Shown in pieces: positions 41,714 through 54,066 of a DNA stretch of 64,000 nucleotides. Each line of letters opens with the position of its first letter. Within the stretch, counting starts at the first letter, position 1. The position numbers and the translations under genes were made by a program. The stretch comes from Sesamum alatum (Eukaryota; Streptophyta; Magnoliopsida; Lamiales; Pedaliaceae): assembly GCA_034509735.1 (NCBI GenBank), contig JACGWO010000005.1:12603692-12667691 (forward strand), written 5' to 3'. The notes beneath the pieces are model-generated. The model saw nothing but the letters and a program-made list of their open reading frames with translations. It ran no database searches and had not been told where the DNA came from.

Positions 41714-42285
41714 GTCCTCACGTCTTAGTTCTGTGTTCTCACAGACGGTGCCACTTGATGTGAGTTGAAATAGCTCGTTCTTGGGTATAGCTTTGGGCTT
41801 GAGCGGAGTAGACCTCGATTCCTACAGATCGGGAAAGGGGACCTGCAAAAAATACGTTAGCACTCCGACGCTCAAGTCCGTAAGCAGTTATGAAATGATA
41901 AAGCATAAAGATAATGATGAATTAATGATGAAAATCGAGTAGAAATCGTAAAATGAGCACGAAATATGTTTTGCAAGAGAGTGAGTAGTTTGTGAGCTTG
42001 AGAAGTCAGAAAAATATTACTGATACCAATCAAGGGGGTTGGTATTTATAGATGAAGTTATTTGATTTGAGGCGGACTCTCGTCTCCCTTATCTTCGGGT
42101 AGATGGTTGCAGGCTTCCCTAAAGTCCTGAGAAGATGCGTCTCCTAGGATCTTGGGGTCAGTTGGAGGCCTTATCCAGATAGGATAAGGATGAGCAGGCC
42201 TTATCCCGACCTTCTCGCATGACTGCGCTCTTTCATGGTTGGACTTTGGTTTAGGGGCCAAGTCATGCCTCTTTCCCCTCGTTTG

Positions 42286-44210
42286 TGTTAGGACAGTTGA
42301 CCGTCAAGCCAATTGATTGACTCTTTGTAAAGTATTTTACACGATCTTTTCAATAATATCTTAATTTAAGAAATGTTCTTTGGCCATCTTCATCATATGC
42401 TTTAAAACATTATATTTACTTGAGCATTTGGTTGAAGCCCTTAGATCAATTATGCTAAGGGTTGGCTCGCGCATATGATGGTGACCATGAAACCAACCTC
42501 TATGGTTTGATCTAAAATATTCCAAGTCGATGAATCGGTCGAGACAGGGCATCGACCATTTCTTAAACACTTGCACTAAGTGATGCGTTCATATGATGAA
42601 TGTCGAGTTTCATAGACAGAGACATATGATTTTTGCGCACTTTAGTGGTGCTTGATAAAGAGTTATCAATTCACTGAATTGACTCGCAGGCATATGGAAG
42701 CCCTATATGGCATGATCGGTATGACTAGAACTCCTAGGCTACGATAGTGCACTAACTAGTCCGTAGACTTGAGGTTCCACAGTAACCTTGTGCATAGGAC
42801 GGCTATGACTTGATCATGTCCAATGTGGTCTCAGGTTTCATCCTGGATCACTATACGGTCACGTTTCAGACATGTTGAAGCATGCATGGAGGTTGGTGAG
42901 TTCCAAGATAGGATCTTCTCCTTATCATGAAATGATAACGAACCTCCTATGTTCTCTATAGTATGTGTTCCTTGAAGCCATGGATTAAAGTTTCATTTCC
43001 AATAAACGTTTCGAGTTTATAAATATTAGAAACTTTTCGGAAACGTTTCGAAACGCTTTGAAAAAATCGTAAAATTAAAGAAACATACATAATACTCATA
43101 GAAAAAATTTAAAATATTACCTTTCTTTTTTTTTTTAATCAAATATATGTAGTTTAATTTTGTATCATTTAGCCAATTAATATTATTTTTATGTAGTCTA
43201 ATTATGTATTTGGAGTTATTAATTGATGTAGTTGCAATTGAAACTAAATAATAATATAATATTTATGTTTAACTATGTGTTATAAAATATCTATATTACA
43301 TTGATACTTATACATATAACATTACTAATTTAGCTTAATATTAATTTGTTATCATTAAATGAAATATTATGTATAACACAAGAATTTATATATTTGTAGC
43401 TAAAAGTATGAAATAAATATTTCACTGAGGAAAAATAAAAAATTTCTTAGGAAACTCAAAGATTTCTTAGGAAAATTAAGAAAAATGAAGTGTTTCAAGC
43501 CCTTCCCTTTTGGTATGATTTGATCATACCTTAAAAGTTGGTAGGCTTGATTGAAGAATTAATGGTGATCGATTGAGATGTATCTAGACATCCTTAGATG
43601 AACCTAGATACATTTCAATAATCACATTAATTATGTATATATATATATATGAGTATATACAATACCTTTTGCAAGAGAATGATAATTCATCTTTTCGAGG
43701 AAAAGAAGAAGATATTTTCGGCCCCTCGGCCTCTCTCTCATTCTCGGCCTCTCTCTCCCTATCCGACTTGTGTTCTTCATTTGATCTTGGATCAAAAGGA
43801 AGAACAAAGTAGGTTTAAGAGAACACTAATTCATAGTATTTATTCTCTTAAACCGATTCCTTCATAGACCCGTTTTCTTCTAGCAAGGAGGACGTGAGTT
43901 TCTTCCAGTGTGGTGTGGATCACCTTTCGAGAATCCATACGTTTGGATTTTGTGAACATTCCAGCGAAGGAACAACGCAAGTAGCCGCGCACACGTGAAA
44001 TCTAAAAAGGTAATGGTTTATTTCGCTTTTGTAGATTTACATTTCATCTATGCCCTATGTATAATATATGCTTTAATATTAATACATCCTACATCGAACG
44101 CCCGGTTGAGCACCCAAGGGTACACCCCTTGGGATTACGTTTATTTAATTGTTTTAAATTTACGTATTTTCCGTGCTTCTCGCGCTCCCAGGCGATCCAC
44201 TTGTCCTTCA
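42286..44210 (+). repeat. Chimeric 5' LTR of copia-A
   Basis: 42286-42985 aligns with 45609-46310. 42986-43490 is AT-rich with a run of GTTTCGAAACG-like words, not shared with the 3' LTR. 43491-44210 aligns with the last 720 bp of the solo LTR at 57276-59499 (GCCCTTCCCTTTTGGTATGATT to CTTGTCCTTCA). Confidence 0.85.
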
Positions 44211-45594
44211 TAAGGCCCGATTGGTAGTGAAAGGCTACACTCAAAGGCCTGGTGTGGACTTTGAATAGACCTATTCGCCCGTCGCTGTGGCCAAGTCCAT
44301 AAGGATCTTACTTGTCATCTCTGCGTATTATGACTATGAGATATAGAAAATGGATGTGAAAACTGCATTCCTTAATGGATTTATTAAGGAAGAAATCTAT
44401 ATGGATCAGCCACAGAGTTTTACATCCAAAGGAGAAGAACAAAAAGTTTGTAAACTTCATAGGTCAATTTATGGGCTCAAACAGGCATCCCGAAGTTGGA
44501 ACGTTCGATTTGATGAGTTTATAAAATGTTATGACTTCATCAAGAACGAATATGATCCTTGTGTATATAAAAAGGTTAGTGGGAGCTCTATTGTGTTCCT
44601 TGTGCTTTATGTGGATAATATTTTACTCATTGGGAATGATGTTAAAATGTTAGGTGACACTAAAGCATGGTTATCTACTGAGTTCTCCATGAAGGACTTA
44701 GGTGAAGCTTCACATATTCTTGGAATAAAGATCTATAGAGATAGATCTAAAAGAATGTTAGGAATGACCCAAGTCTCGTACATTGATAAAGTCTTGAAAA
44801 TGTTCAAGATGGATGAATCAAAAAGGGGTTTTCTTCCCATAAGATATGGAATTAAACTCTCCAAGACTCAGTCTCCCAAGACTGATGAGGAAGTTAAGAA
44901 AATGTCAGAAATTCCCTATACTTCTGTTTTTGGCAGCATACAATATGTTGTTCAATGTACGAGGCCCGATATAGCTTACGCTCTAAGTATTACGAGTCGT
45001 TGTTAGGCATGTGCCGGCCATGATCACTGGACTGCTGTCAAAAATATCCTTAAGTACTTGAGAAGAACTAGGGATTTATTTTTGGTGTACGGTAATGGAG
45101 AATTGATATTGGAAGGGTATACTGATGTCAGCTTCCAATCGGATGTGGATGATGTTAAGTCTCAATCTGGTTATGTATTCCGGTTGAATGGAGGAGCTGT
45201 CAATTGGAAAAGTTCCAAGCAAGAGACGACAGCGGATTCCACGACGGAAGTTGAATACATTGCAGCTTCTGAAGCCGCAAAGGAGGTTGTTTGGATGAAA
45301 AACTACATCCAAGAGTTGGGTGTGGTGCCTAGCATTGCCAAACCTGTAGTTGTACTTTGTGATAACAGCGGGACTATTGCACAAGCGAAGGAGCCAAGAC
45401 CTCGTCACAAAGCCAAACACATAATTAGATGCTACCATCTAATAAGAGAGATGGTAGGAAGAGGTGACGTGCGAGTGGATCGTGTTGCATCAATGGAGAA
45501 CACAACAGACCTGCTTACAAAGTCGATATCACAAATTGCTTATTCTCAACATCTTGAGAAGATGGGATTAAAGAACATGGGCAATTGGCTTTAG
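44211..45594 (+). pseudogene. copia reverse transcriptase and RNase H
   Basis: It starts within RT (ARLVVKGYTQRPGVDFE), then MDVKTAFLNGFIKEEIYMDQP and LHRSIYGLKQASRSW. The catalytic block is LVLYVDNILLIG, where YVDD has become YVDN. RNase H follows, with DVSFQSDVDDVKSQSGYVF, KQETTADSTTEVEYIA and LCDNSGTIAQAKEPRPRHKAKHI. It ends NWL stop at 45594. Stops interrupt at 44268-44270, 44344-44346 and 45004-45006. The lost catalytic Asp and missing upstream domains make it inactive. Confidence 0.93.
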
Positions 45595-45608
45595 GTCAAG
45601 TGGGAGAT

Positions 45609-47865
45609 TGTTAGAATAGGTGACCGTCAAGCCAATTGATTGGCTCTTTGTAAACTATTCTACATGAACTTTTTCAATAATATATTAATTTAAGAAATAT
45701 TCTTTGGCCATCTTCATCATATTCTTTAAACATTATATTTATATGAGAATTTGATTGAAGCCCTTAGATCAATTATGCTACGGGGTTGGCTCGCGCATAT
45801 GATGGCGACCATGAAACCAACCTCTATGGTTTGATCTAAAATATTCCAAGTCGATGACTCGATCGAGATAGGGCATCGACCATTCTTTAAAGACTTGCAC
45901 TAAGTGATGCATTCATATGATGAATGTCGAGTTTCATAAACAGAGACATATGAAGTTTGCGCACTTTAGTGGGTTCTTGATAAAGAGTTATCAAGTTCAC
46001 TGAATTGACTCGAAGGAGTTGTCATATGGAAGCCCTATATGGCATGATCGGTATGACTGGAACTCCTAGGCTACGATAGTGCACTAACTAGTCCTTAGAC
46101 TTGAGGTTCCATAGTAACCTTGTGCATAGGACGGCTATGACTTGATCATGTCCAATGTGGTCTCAGGTTTCATCTTGGATCACTATACGGTCATGTTTCA
46201 AACAAAGTTGAAACATGCATGGAGGTTGGTGAGTTCAAAGATAGGATCTGCTCCTTATCATGAGATGACAACAAACCTCCTATGTTCTCTACAATATGCG
46301 TTCCTCGAAGCCCATGGCCATGGTTGTTGATCAAATAGCAAAAACGTTTTTCTTATATTGATAAATTGGAAGCATAACTTGAAGATTTGATACATAGACA
46401 TCAAAGTCGATAATGGGAACCGATAACTAATTATATCCCCTAGACTTTGATCGGGACGTTAGTAGCGGAGGGACCGTATATGCATGGTACGCGTAGCTCA
46501 CAGGTTCACGCAATAATTCACTTATTCTCTAATGCCATGGACCATTGCTAGATGGCCACCCATGGTGACGGGTACCCTCCAATTAAGGAGTTGATTGAGG
46601 GACTAATTATGATAAGATCTAATTAATCTAATGCAAGTAAGTTGCTAATTAAATTGTATATGTGATACAAGTCCAAGTCTAGCTGAGTAGTGAACCTAAA
46701 GGGTCACACACAAATCCATGATGAAATTATTGAAATTAATTTATAGAATTAATTATGGAGAATAAATTAATTAATTTAAGGAGTTAAATTATTTGATTGA
46801 AATGATTTATGAAATCATTTCATGGGAATATTAAATAATATGATTATTTAATTTGGAGTCTTAATTCACAAGCATTAATTTGATTAAGTAAGACTTGTGA
46901 TAGATTAATTAAGATTAATCTATTTGAGCTTGAAAATCAATTAATTAGATTAAGTGATTTGGGCTTATATTTAATTAAACAATTAAATGTCATGGGCTAA
47001 ATAATTTATTTTGAATTAATTAAAATTGAACTTAGTCCAATTAAGAATTAAGATAAAGCCCAAGACCTTAGCCCAAGCCCACAAGCCCACAAGACAAGAT
47101 TCATTGAACACAGACATGACTTGTTTTCATGTTTAGATGAAGAAGAAAATATGAGTTATGCTAAAGCTTGTCTATAAAAAAGACAAGTGTAAAAAGAGAA
47201 AGAATGAGTCATGCTAGAACTTGTATATGAAGAAGACAAGTATTCTAAGAGCAAGACAAAAGGCCTTGTCTACATTCATTGTATCTAGTGCAAATGAATG
47301 CCTATAAAAAGGGGTACAAATCAAGAGATTGATATACCATTTTTACATACAAAGATACAAAAACTCTTGCTTTTCTTTTGCTCTCTATCTCTTAGACTTT
47401 CTCTCCTTCAAAGCTAGAAAGTCTAGCTTTCACTTTAGCCTTGGTCTTATGTTTATTTCTCATCTCCAAAAGAGAAGAATTCCCTTGATTTCTCCATAGA
47501 TTAATAGTTGATCTACCTTAATCCTCCAATACCTACTAGCATAGGTTTGAGGGTGATTCCATCATATGTGGTGTGGACTAGATTTAGAGGGAATACACTT
47601 GTGTTCCTACAGTGAACAACAATACCATTCTGATGTTCCACTGTTTTTAAGTTAAGGTCGTTCTTGAGAAAGTTCTAGTAATCAACATCACCCGGAGAGC
47701 AAGAAAGGTTGTCTCTTCACCATTCAATTGACATCCTTTTATGCATGAGATTCACATCGTAATAGCAACGAGACGGGCAATTTGATCGCTAATTATAATA
47801 TTATTTTGTAATTAAAATCTCAATTTCCGCTGCGTTTAACGTCTCGGGCTTATACGAAACTAACA
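45609..47865 (+). repeat. 3' LTR of copia-A
   Basis: 2257 bp, TGTTAGAATAGG...GAAACTAACA. It contains a 53 bp tandem duplication at 47151-47256 just upstream of a TATA-like CCTATAAAAAGGGG (47302-47315). Confidence 0.9.
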
Positions 47866-48066
47866 GTTTGGACCTGCGCTGTTGTACGAATGCCCCGGGG
47901 GGCTTGGTCTGGTCCCTCTTTCAGCCAGGCTACCTCTACTTGGGCCATAATCTTTGCTCATTAGGAGACTTTGGGCTTCCTCCCAGGGCCAGTTTGTGCT
48001 TTGGGATCCATAATAGCTTCTTGTCGGATTTGTGGGTATGGTGTTCTTTAGACTTCGTGTTTAAAC

Positions 48067-49450
48067 TAGGCCTGTCAATGGGCTAAATTTTCCTAGGTCC
48101 AGACCTATTATAATGGGTCCAGGCCCAGGCCCAGGCCTTTTATTTTAAATTAGGCCCAGACCCAGACCCATTAAATTTAAATGATTGGGCCTGGGTCGGA
48201 CAATAGACCCGCTTTGACCCGTTCATGACCATCCCCATCCCTAATTCTTTTTCACTTCACGCTCAATGTGTTCTCTCATCTTCCTCATTCCCTCTCCAAA
48301 CGCCGCTGCCACCACCTTCGCCGCTTCCGCCCGTCGTTGTTTACACTGCATCCGTCGCCGTTGACAATGCCTCTGTCGGCGACGGACATCTGTTCTCTCC
48401 TCTTCTTTATTCCCTCTCCAACCTCTCCGTTGCCACCACCTCCGCCGCTTCCGCCACCACCGTCGTCGTTTACGCTGCCTCCATCGCCGCCTCCGCCATG
48501 TCCATGCTCCCACCTCAAGAAGAGTAAGCGTGTTACACTAAGAAAAATCCTATCTCAATGCACTAAAATTTTTGGGTTTTTTTTTTCTTTTTGTTGTATA
48601 TTAGTTGAATTTTTTGTATGGGTTCATCTGAAAATTTATTGGTTTGTATATTAATTCTTGTATCGAATTCTGTTCTTGAGCCGGTTTCTTTGCTCTTTCT
48701 TCTACGCCTTTTCTCTTCACTGTCGAATAATTGAAACCCATATGGAGATGGACTCGACATCCATGGTGTTAGTGGAGTTGTAATCATATACATGGGTAAA
48801 GCCTTAAAAGGGGAATGATAGATAACATCATGAGTATACATACTTTGAAATACTTGAGCAGCCAAGAATTATGTCCCATTGGTAAAACCAAATTGGAAAT
48901 GTGCAAAGAGAGTCGGAGAAGTAGCTGTGAGAGTTTGAGATCTGAGAGCAAAGTTTCAGCATACCTTTGTCGCATTTTGTTCCATTATTTTTCTGATTCC
49001 TTTCTTTTTTTTCTGAATATTTTGGCTCAACAAAACCTCCCTCGCCGTGCCTCTGCTAAATTCTCTTCCCGTGGAAGAATTCATAGCAAGTTATCAGAAT
49101 GAGCAAAAGAGTTGTTACACTTAATATCCTCTTTGCCCCTTGACGAAAGCTGAAGTTGCTCTATTTTGATACACACTTATTTTGCTTTTAGATTTGAACT
49201 AGTATAACAGCCAAAATTGCACAATGAAATGAGGTTCTTTGTGTTTGTTGTTGAGCATTGGTCTGAGGATTTAAATTTAAATTTTTTTAAAAAAAATTGG
49301 GTCTAGGTCGGACCCGACCCGAATAATCGGGTCTTGAGACCCATGGGTCTTGAGTTGGGTTTAGTTGGTTGGGTAGGACCTAGATTAATTTTTTTTCTTT
49401 GGGCCTCTTCTGACCTGGATAGGCTAAGACCCTACCCATTGACTGACCTA
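48067..49450. mobile_element. hAT-like non-autonomous element
   Basis: Ends TAGGCCTGTCAATGGG and CCCATTGACTGACCTA are inverted repeats of 16 bp with two mismatches. Flanks GTTTAAAC (48059-48066) and GTTTGGAC (49451-49458) agree in 6 of 8 bases, compatible with the 8 bp duplication of hAT elements. Subterminal regions are full of GGGTC/GACCC words (GGGTCCAGGCCCAGG, GTCGGACCCGACCC). No hAT transposase is recognisable inside. Confidence 0.75.
48269..48500. repeat. 122 bp tandem duplication, GC-rich, inside the hAT-like element
   Basis: TGTTCTCTC...ATTCCCTCTCCAA begins at 48269 and again at 48391. Both copies continue with CCACC-CCGCCGCTTCCGCC triplet-rich sequence. Pro/Ala- and Arg-rich ORFs on both strands follow from this. 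It may be captured host sequence. Confidence 0.75.
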
Positions 49451-49458
49451 GTTTGGAC

Positions 49459-51129
49459 CAAACCATTTATTAAATATCATGTTGGAAAACAAAATATTCC
49501 AGCAAAAGAAAATTTGGATTAGCTTAAAGGAAGAAAATAATTGGCAAAAGTAAATATTTGAGTACTCATGACAAATATTCAAAAGTTTTAGCAATCGAAA
49601 AAGAAGCCACACAAAATAAATAGCATTTATTACATTCTTTTTCACATCTTGCGCCTGATACAAATTAGTTTAATTGAGTTCCTGCTTTGAGTTGTTTTGC
49701 ATTTGTTTTTAAAATTAATTTAGTTACAGTTTTTTCCTAATAGTTAAAGAAAAATCTATAATAAAATTAAGTAATTCTTCTTAAATACAAATTATAAAAG
49801 TAACTACAAAAATAAAAAAAAAAATAAAAGAAAAGGTTTCACTATTATAGTAATATTGTCATAAAATTAAAAAATTTACATTTCAAAAATTAAGTCAACC
49901 ACTTAGAAGAATAGTAAAAAAGAATAACATTTTGTTAGATAAAATTCTAGCACTTTTTCTCAAAAGTTTATGATATAAATGAAAAAGTAATTGAAATTTT
50001 CAATAGACACAACGTGACAAATTCCTACGAAAGTGGACCAGTTTGGCCCAAGTTTGGTTGGGACCGAGCTAGTTTTGGATCGATTACAAGTTTTAATACC
50101 TGACATCAGTAGTCGACTAACCTAGGACCACCTAGTCTTAAGTCGGGCCCATTGGTCCGAGCTAGTGGGCCGCCTAGCCGGGTTAATTTTTTTCTTTTAA
50201 TAATACATTGCATGTAATTTGTATTTTATTCTTTCAAGTTGACTATACTAATACAAATTTTAAACTTTAGAAACTATAAAATGTTTATCTTTATTATTCT
50301 ATTTCTGAATTTAGTAAATTAATTCATTAATATTCTTTGTTTATTTTTTAATAGTTTATTTTAAATATTTTTTGAGTTTGTTATTATCTAAATTTTATTA
50401 TTGTAAGCTTGTTAGTCAAATTATTATTTAAGTTCATTATGTAGTTTTAACTACTTTTTTTTTAGTTATAATTTTTTATTATAAATTTTCTTTTGATTTG
50501 ATTTATTATTTATATATTTCATAAGACAATTATAAATTTAGGTAATTATTCAAAAGAGTGCCTGAATTTTATAAAAAATAAATAATAAAAATAAAAAATT
50601 GGCCCCATCGGGCTTAGTCCAAACCTAAGTCGGGCCTCAACCGGGTCGGTCCGTGTGGCGAGTTTGGGTTTGAAAATGAACCTAATTGGGTTCATTTAAA
50701 GGTTCAAAATTACTCAGGATCGACCATGAACAGTACCGCATCAGTCCTAGGCCGAGGCTTTCGAGGTTGTTCGGTGACTATTGTGCGCTTTTAGTTTACA
50801 CCTTCAATATGTACATGATTAGTTCTTTTTATCTTTTCTTAATTATCAATATAATTAATTAGATTTTCTTTTTTTCTAAAAAGAAAAAGAATATTACGAA
50901 AATTCCAATTTTTAAATCTCGGGATCTTTTTGAAATTTGGATCTCAAAATTATATGAGCTATAGTAGAAAATGCTTAGGTGATTGTTTAACTTTAGATAA
51001 CAGTTTGAATTAATCGTTAATCAACTTACATGAATGAGTTCGATCGAGTTAAAACTTCAAGTAGGTTCCGCGAAAAGAAAATATGAAAAACTTATTATTT
51101 ATTTATGTTAATAACTGTTGCTTGAATGA
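49459..51129. other. AT-rich intergenic DNA with a possible degenerate hAT-type element
   Basis: 50030-50170 and 50600-50770 carry GTCGGGCCCATTGG / CATCGGGCTTAG / CAACCGGGTCGGTCC phrases like hAT subterminal repeats, flanking AT-rich DNA. Termini and duplication were not found. No genes seen. Confidence 0.35.
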
Positions 51130-51138
51130 TTATTAATA

Positions 51139-51637
51139 GGGTTAATTACACTTACAACCCCTCTGAGAATGTATAATTACACTTTCCCCAAAAAAAGTTT
51201 TGAAATTACACTTACACCCCCTCTGAAAATTCTCTGTTTACACCTGACCCCCATCCGTTAGAGTTTAGACGAAAAATGTTCACGTCAACAAAAATAATTA
51301 CACAAATTTTCAATTTTTTCCCATCATTTAACATTCTAATGTATATTTTTGTACTTATAAGAGGACAAGTGTAACGTATATGTATAGAGTGAGGCCAATA
51401 TTATTATATTTTTTCCTTATAAGTACAAAATTATTGCACGGGAATGTTAAATGAGAGGTAAAATTGAAAATTTATGTAATTATTTTTGTTGAAATGAACA
51501 TTTTCGCCCAAACTTTAACGAATGGAGGTCGGGTGTAAACAAAGAATTTTTAGAGGGGGTGTAAATGTAATTTCAAAACTTCTTTGGGGGAAAGTGTAAT
51601 TATACATTTTCAGAAGGGATCTAAATGTAATTAACCC
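51139..51637. mobile_element. MULE-type foldback MITE, 499 bp
   Basis: A perfect 9 bp duplication TTATTAATA (51130-51138 and 51638-51646) flanks ends GGGTTAATTACA and TGTAATTAACCC. The two arms are inverted copies over most of the length (for example TGTATAATTACACTTTCCCC against GGGGGAAAGTGTAATTATACA). Terminal GGG/CCC and 9 bp duplications are Mutator features. It has no coding capacity. Confidence 0.92.
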
Positions 51638-51670
51638 TTATTAATATTAATACAATATTGTACTTTGAGT

Positions 51671-52333
51671 TGTTGAGGATATATGAATTTTGAAAAGATT
51701 TTGAAGCGTAATTTCACTTTTTTAAAAGTCACTTCTGGTATACAGTAAAATCAATCGAGGCTTGTCGAACAACAATTCCAAAAGTCTCTTCTCAAAAACA
51801 ACTAGAAAACTTTTAATCAATATGAAATGAAAGAACTGATAAAAAATTACGTTTATAAATCTTGCACTTGAAACATGTATAAATAGATATTTTTATGTCT
51901 TTTTAAAAAATATGCATCTTTGAATTATACCTCTTAACCTCAAAAGTTACAACCTTCCAAAACATTTTTTTTTAACAGATGCTTCTATAAGTAGCTCAAG
52001 AGAAACGTTTCAGAAATGACTTTTTCTTTCGTAAAATACTATTAATTATTTACAACTCTTATAAAAGAAAAAATAATTCTAAAACATAATTTCCAAAAAT
52101 AAATAATATATTATTTTATTTCGTGAATAAACATGTGCATGCCAAGTGCATTTTTATATTAAATATTATATGTGTAAATTCTCTCTTTTTCTTAATATTC
52201 CCTCTAATTTTTATTTTGAACTTTAAACTGAATAATTTTTTAATAAACATTTAAAATTTAATTAATCATTCCATGTGAAGACATAGTATATATATATATA
52301 TATAATACATATATTTGTACAAGCTATCCAACA
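51671..52333 (-). repeat. LTR of a decayed copia element, left copy
   Basis: It aligns with 54819-55531 along its length (TTTTGAAGCGT, CTTGAAACATGTATAAATAG, ACAGATGCTTCTA, GTGCATGCCAAGTG, CAAGCTATCCAACA). It contains a TA run at 52289-52303. Orientation is inferred from the gag reading away from the right copy. No clean target duplication. Confidence 0.7.
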
Positions 52334-52440
52334 TAAGCTTGATTTACCAAACATCCATTTTTACACTATTATAATTTATTTTTGACTTTTTATGTAATTG
52401 TGTTACCGATATGAGAAAAGGTATTATTATTATTACTAAA

Positions 52441-52799
52441 TGATGGTGTAAGATTCGGGAGACTGTTGATCTAGGCACGGTAACTCGAAACGACAAAACA
52501 ACTCTTGAAAACTCTTCCAAAAGTAGGAAAAGTAATTTTGTATTAATGAAATGTGAGATGTTTTATAAATGATTTCACATCCTATTTATAGTAAATTTTA
52601 TTGGGTGAAAGTACAATATTGTCCCTCAACCGCCTCCAATCCAGCGGTCGAGATTTAACTGCCAAGGATTCCTTGGTAGTTTGGCGTCACCCCACTAACC
52701 TACCTATAACTTTTACTAATAACTTCCACTACATGACATTTTGGTAAATAATGGTACACTTGAGTAGATTTTAGTAATTCCTAATTTCTATCACTATCA
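52441..52799 (-). mobile_element. Solo LTR, Tat-like
   Basis: TGATGGTGTAAG...CACTATCA, 359 bp, with the perfect duplication CTAAA (52436-52440 and 52800-52804). It shares the plan and phrases of Tat-1 and Tat-2 LTRs: GATTCGGGA, CCTATTTATAGTAAATTTTATTGGGTGAAA, CAATATTGTCCCT, CCGCCTCCAATC. Confidence 0.92.
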
Positions 52800-52804
52800 C
52801 TAAA

Positions 52805-53886
52805 ATATTAATATAGAAGAAATATGTAAACCACAACATGAATGTAATTACTAAGAAGAAATTAATTTGCCTAACATATAAAGTAATACGGAAAAAAGAT
52901 GACAAATTTAACAGCAAAATGCAAATAAATTGCTATGACCTATATAATCATAATATATATATATATATATATTTAACATTCATAGAAAAGGTAAAACTTA
53001 ATATGACATATTCTCGATAACTACACAAAAAGAATCGAGAAAAAGAATCTGCAAAACAAAATCAACAAAATTCACACCATACTACGACAATTATATTAGT
53101 ATTGGTTAAATGATTATTACTGGCCACATTCTCAAGAACAAAATTGGATTTTTGTAAGATACTTGAAACTTCTACAATTATTCTTCAAAAAGTTAATATA
53201 CCTAATAATAAAATAATGTTGATCATTCACGCACAATACACGTATACTTTAAGAACTCGTTTGATTTGTGTAATAGGATTAGGTGTGATGGAATTGCGTG
53301 AGATGGGAAATGAAATGATAATTAATTTCATTTTTCATTATATGTTGTTTGGTTTGAGATATTATACGTGATTTCACATGTGATAATATAATATAGTGTT
53401 TGGTTGACAGAATTATAAAGTATGATTAAATATAAAAAGACTACTAAAGGTATCTTTTTAAGTTATTTTTATTTTAATATTTTAGCTTGTGAATGATTTA
53501 CAAAAAATAAAACCTCTAAATTATTTATTGAAATATAATTTTCAAAAAATTGTTTTTGTCGGATAGTTTCTTTTTTTCTCAACTTTAATATAAAGCAAAA
53601 GTTCAAAATACACATTCAATAATAATAATAAAAAAAAAACAAATTAGAGAGTGAAGGTTTTTATCTTTTTTTAAAAAAAGTTATAAAAGTATGGGTAAAA
53701 TTCTACTTTTTGAAATTAATAAACTAATCAAATATTTTCAAAAGTCCCTAACAAAAATGAAGTAATACTTTTTATTATATTTTATTATTTAATCATTATA
53801 ATTTGAAATATCTTTTCTAAACATGCATGTATTTCACAAGTAACTGAGCAAAGTAAAAAATGTAAAAGGTCTTCTTAATTTTCAAT
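52805..53886. other. AT-rich DNA with MITE-like segment
   Basis: 53250-53420 holds CTCGTTTGATTTGTGTAATAGGATTAGG and TAGTGTTTGGTTGACAG, phrases typical of small plant MITEs, without resolvable ends. A TA run lies at 52953-52971. No gene seen. Confidence 0.4.
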
Positions 53887-54066
53887 GAGGGATAAATTGC
53901 TTATCCCCCTGTGATATAAGAAATGAGCAAAAATCCCCCTGTGAAAAAATAGTTAGCAAATTATCACTTATGATCTTAAAATGAAGCAAATTACTCCCCC
54001 TGTGTTTTCCCTTGATAGGAGGTAATTTGCTTTATTTCTCAAAACACAGGGAGGTAATCACCATGA
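53887..54066. mobile_element. MULE-like terminal-repeat fragment
   Basis: GGGATAAATTGCTTATCCCCCTGTGATA resembles the MULE TIR start at 12976 (GGGTTAAATTCATTTCCC...CTGTGATA). An internal inverted pair (GCAAATTACTCC / GGAGGTAATTTGC) follows. It truncates the copia gag to its right. Confidence 0.5.

Larger units (their letters stand above)
42286..47865 (+). mobile_element. Ty1/copia element with mismatched LTRs (copia-A)
   Basis: Target duplication GTTTG on both sides (42281-42285 and 47866-47870). 5' LTR 42286-44210, RT-RNase H 44211-45594, polypurine tract AAGTGGGAGAT, 3' LTR 45609-47865. Gag, protease and integrase are deleted. The two LTRs agree only in the first 700 bp. The 3' part of the 5' LTR matches the copia-B family instead, ending CTTGTCCTTCA rather than CGAAACTAACA. 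Confidence 0.9.
41756..48058 (-). repeat. Tat-like LTR split by a copia element
   Basis: It begins TGATGTGAG (41756) beside ACAGACGGTGCCACT (41741-41755), whose complement GGCACCGTCTGTGAGAAC is a Tat-like primer-binding site, so the LTR reads on the minus strand. The first 525 bp (41756-42280) and the DNA from 47871 were joined before copia inserted. The far end is not certain; the hAT element at 48067 may also lie in it. Only about 40 bp of its internal region remains on the left. Confidence 0.6.

Noticed and set aside
48225..48654. Ala/Pro-rich plus-strand ORF and Arg/Gly-rich minus-strand ORFs
   Set aside because: All arise from the same GC-triplet tandem duplication; no strand has family support.
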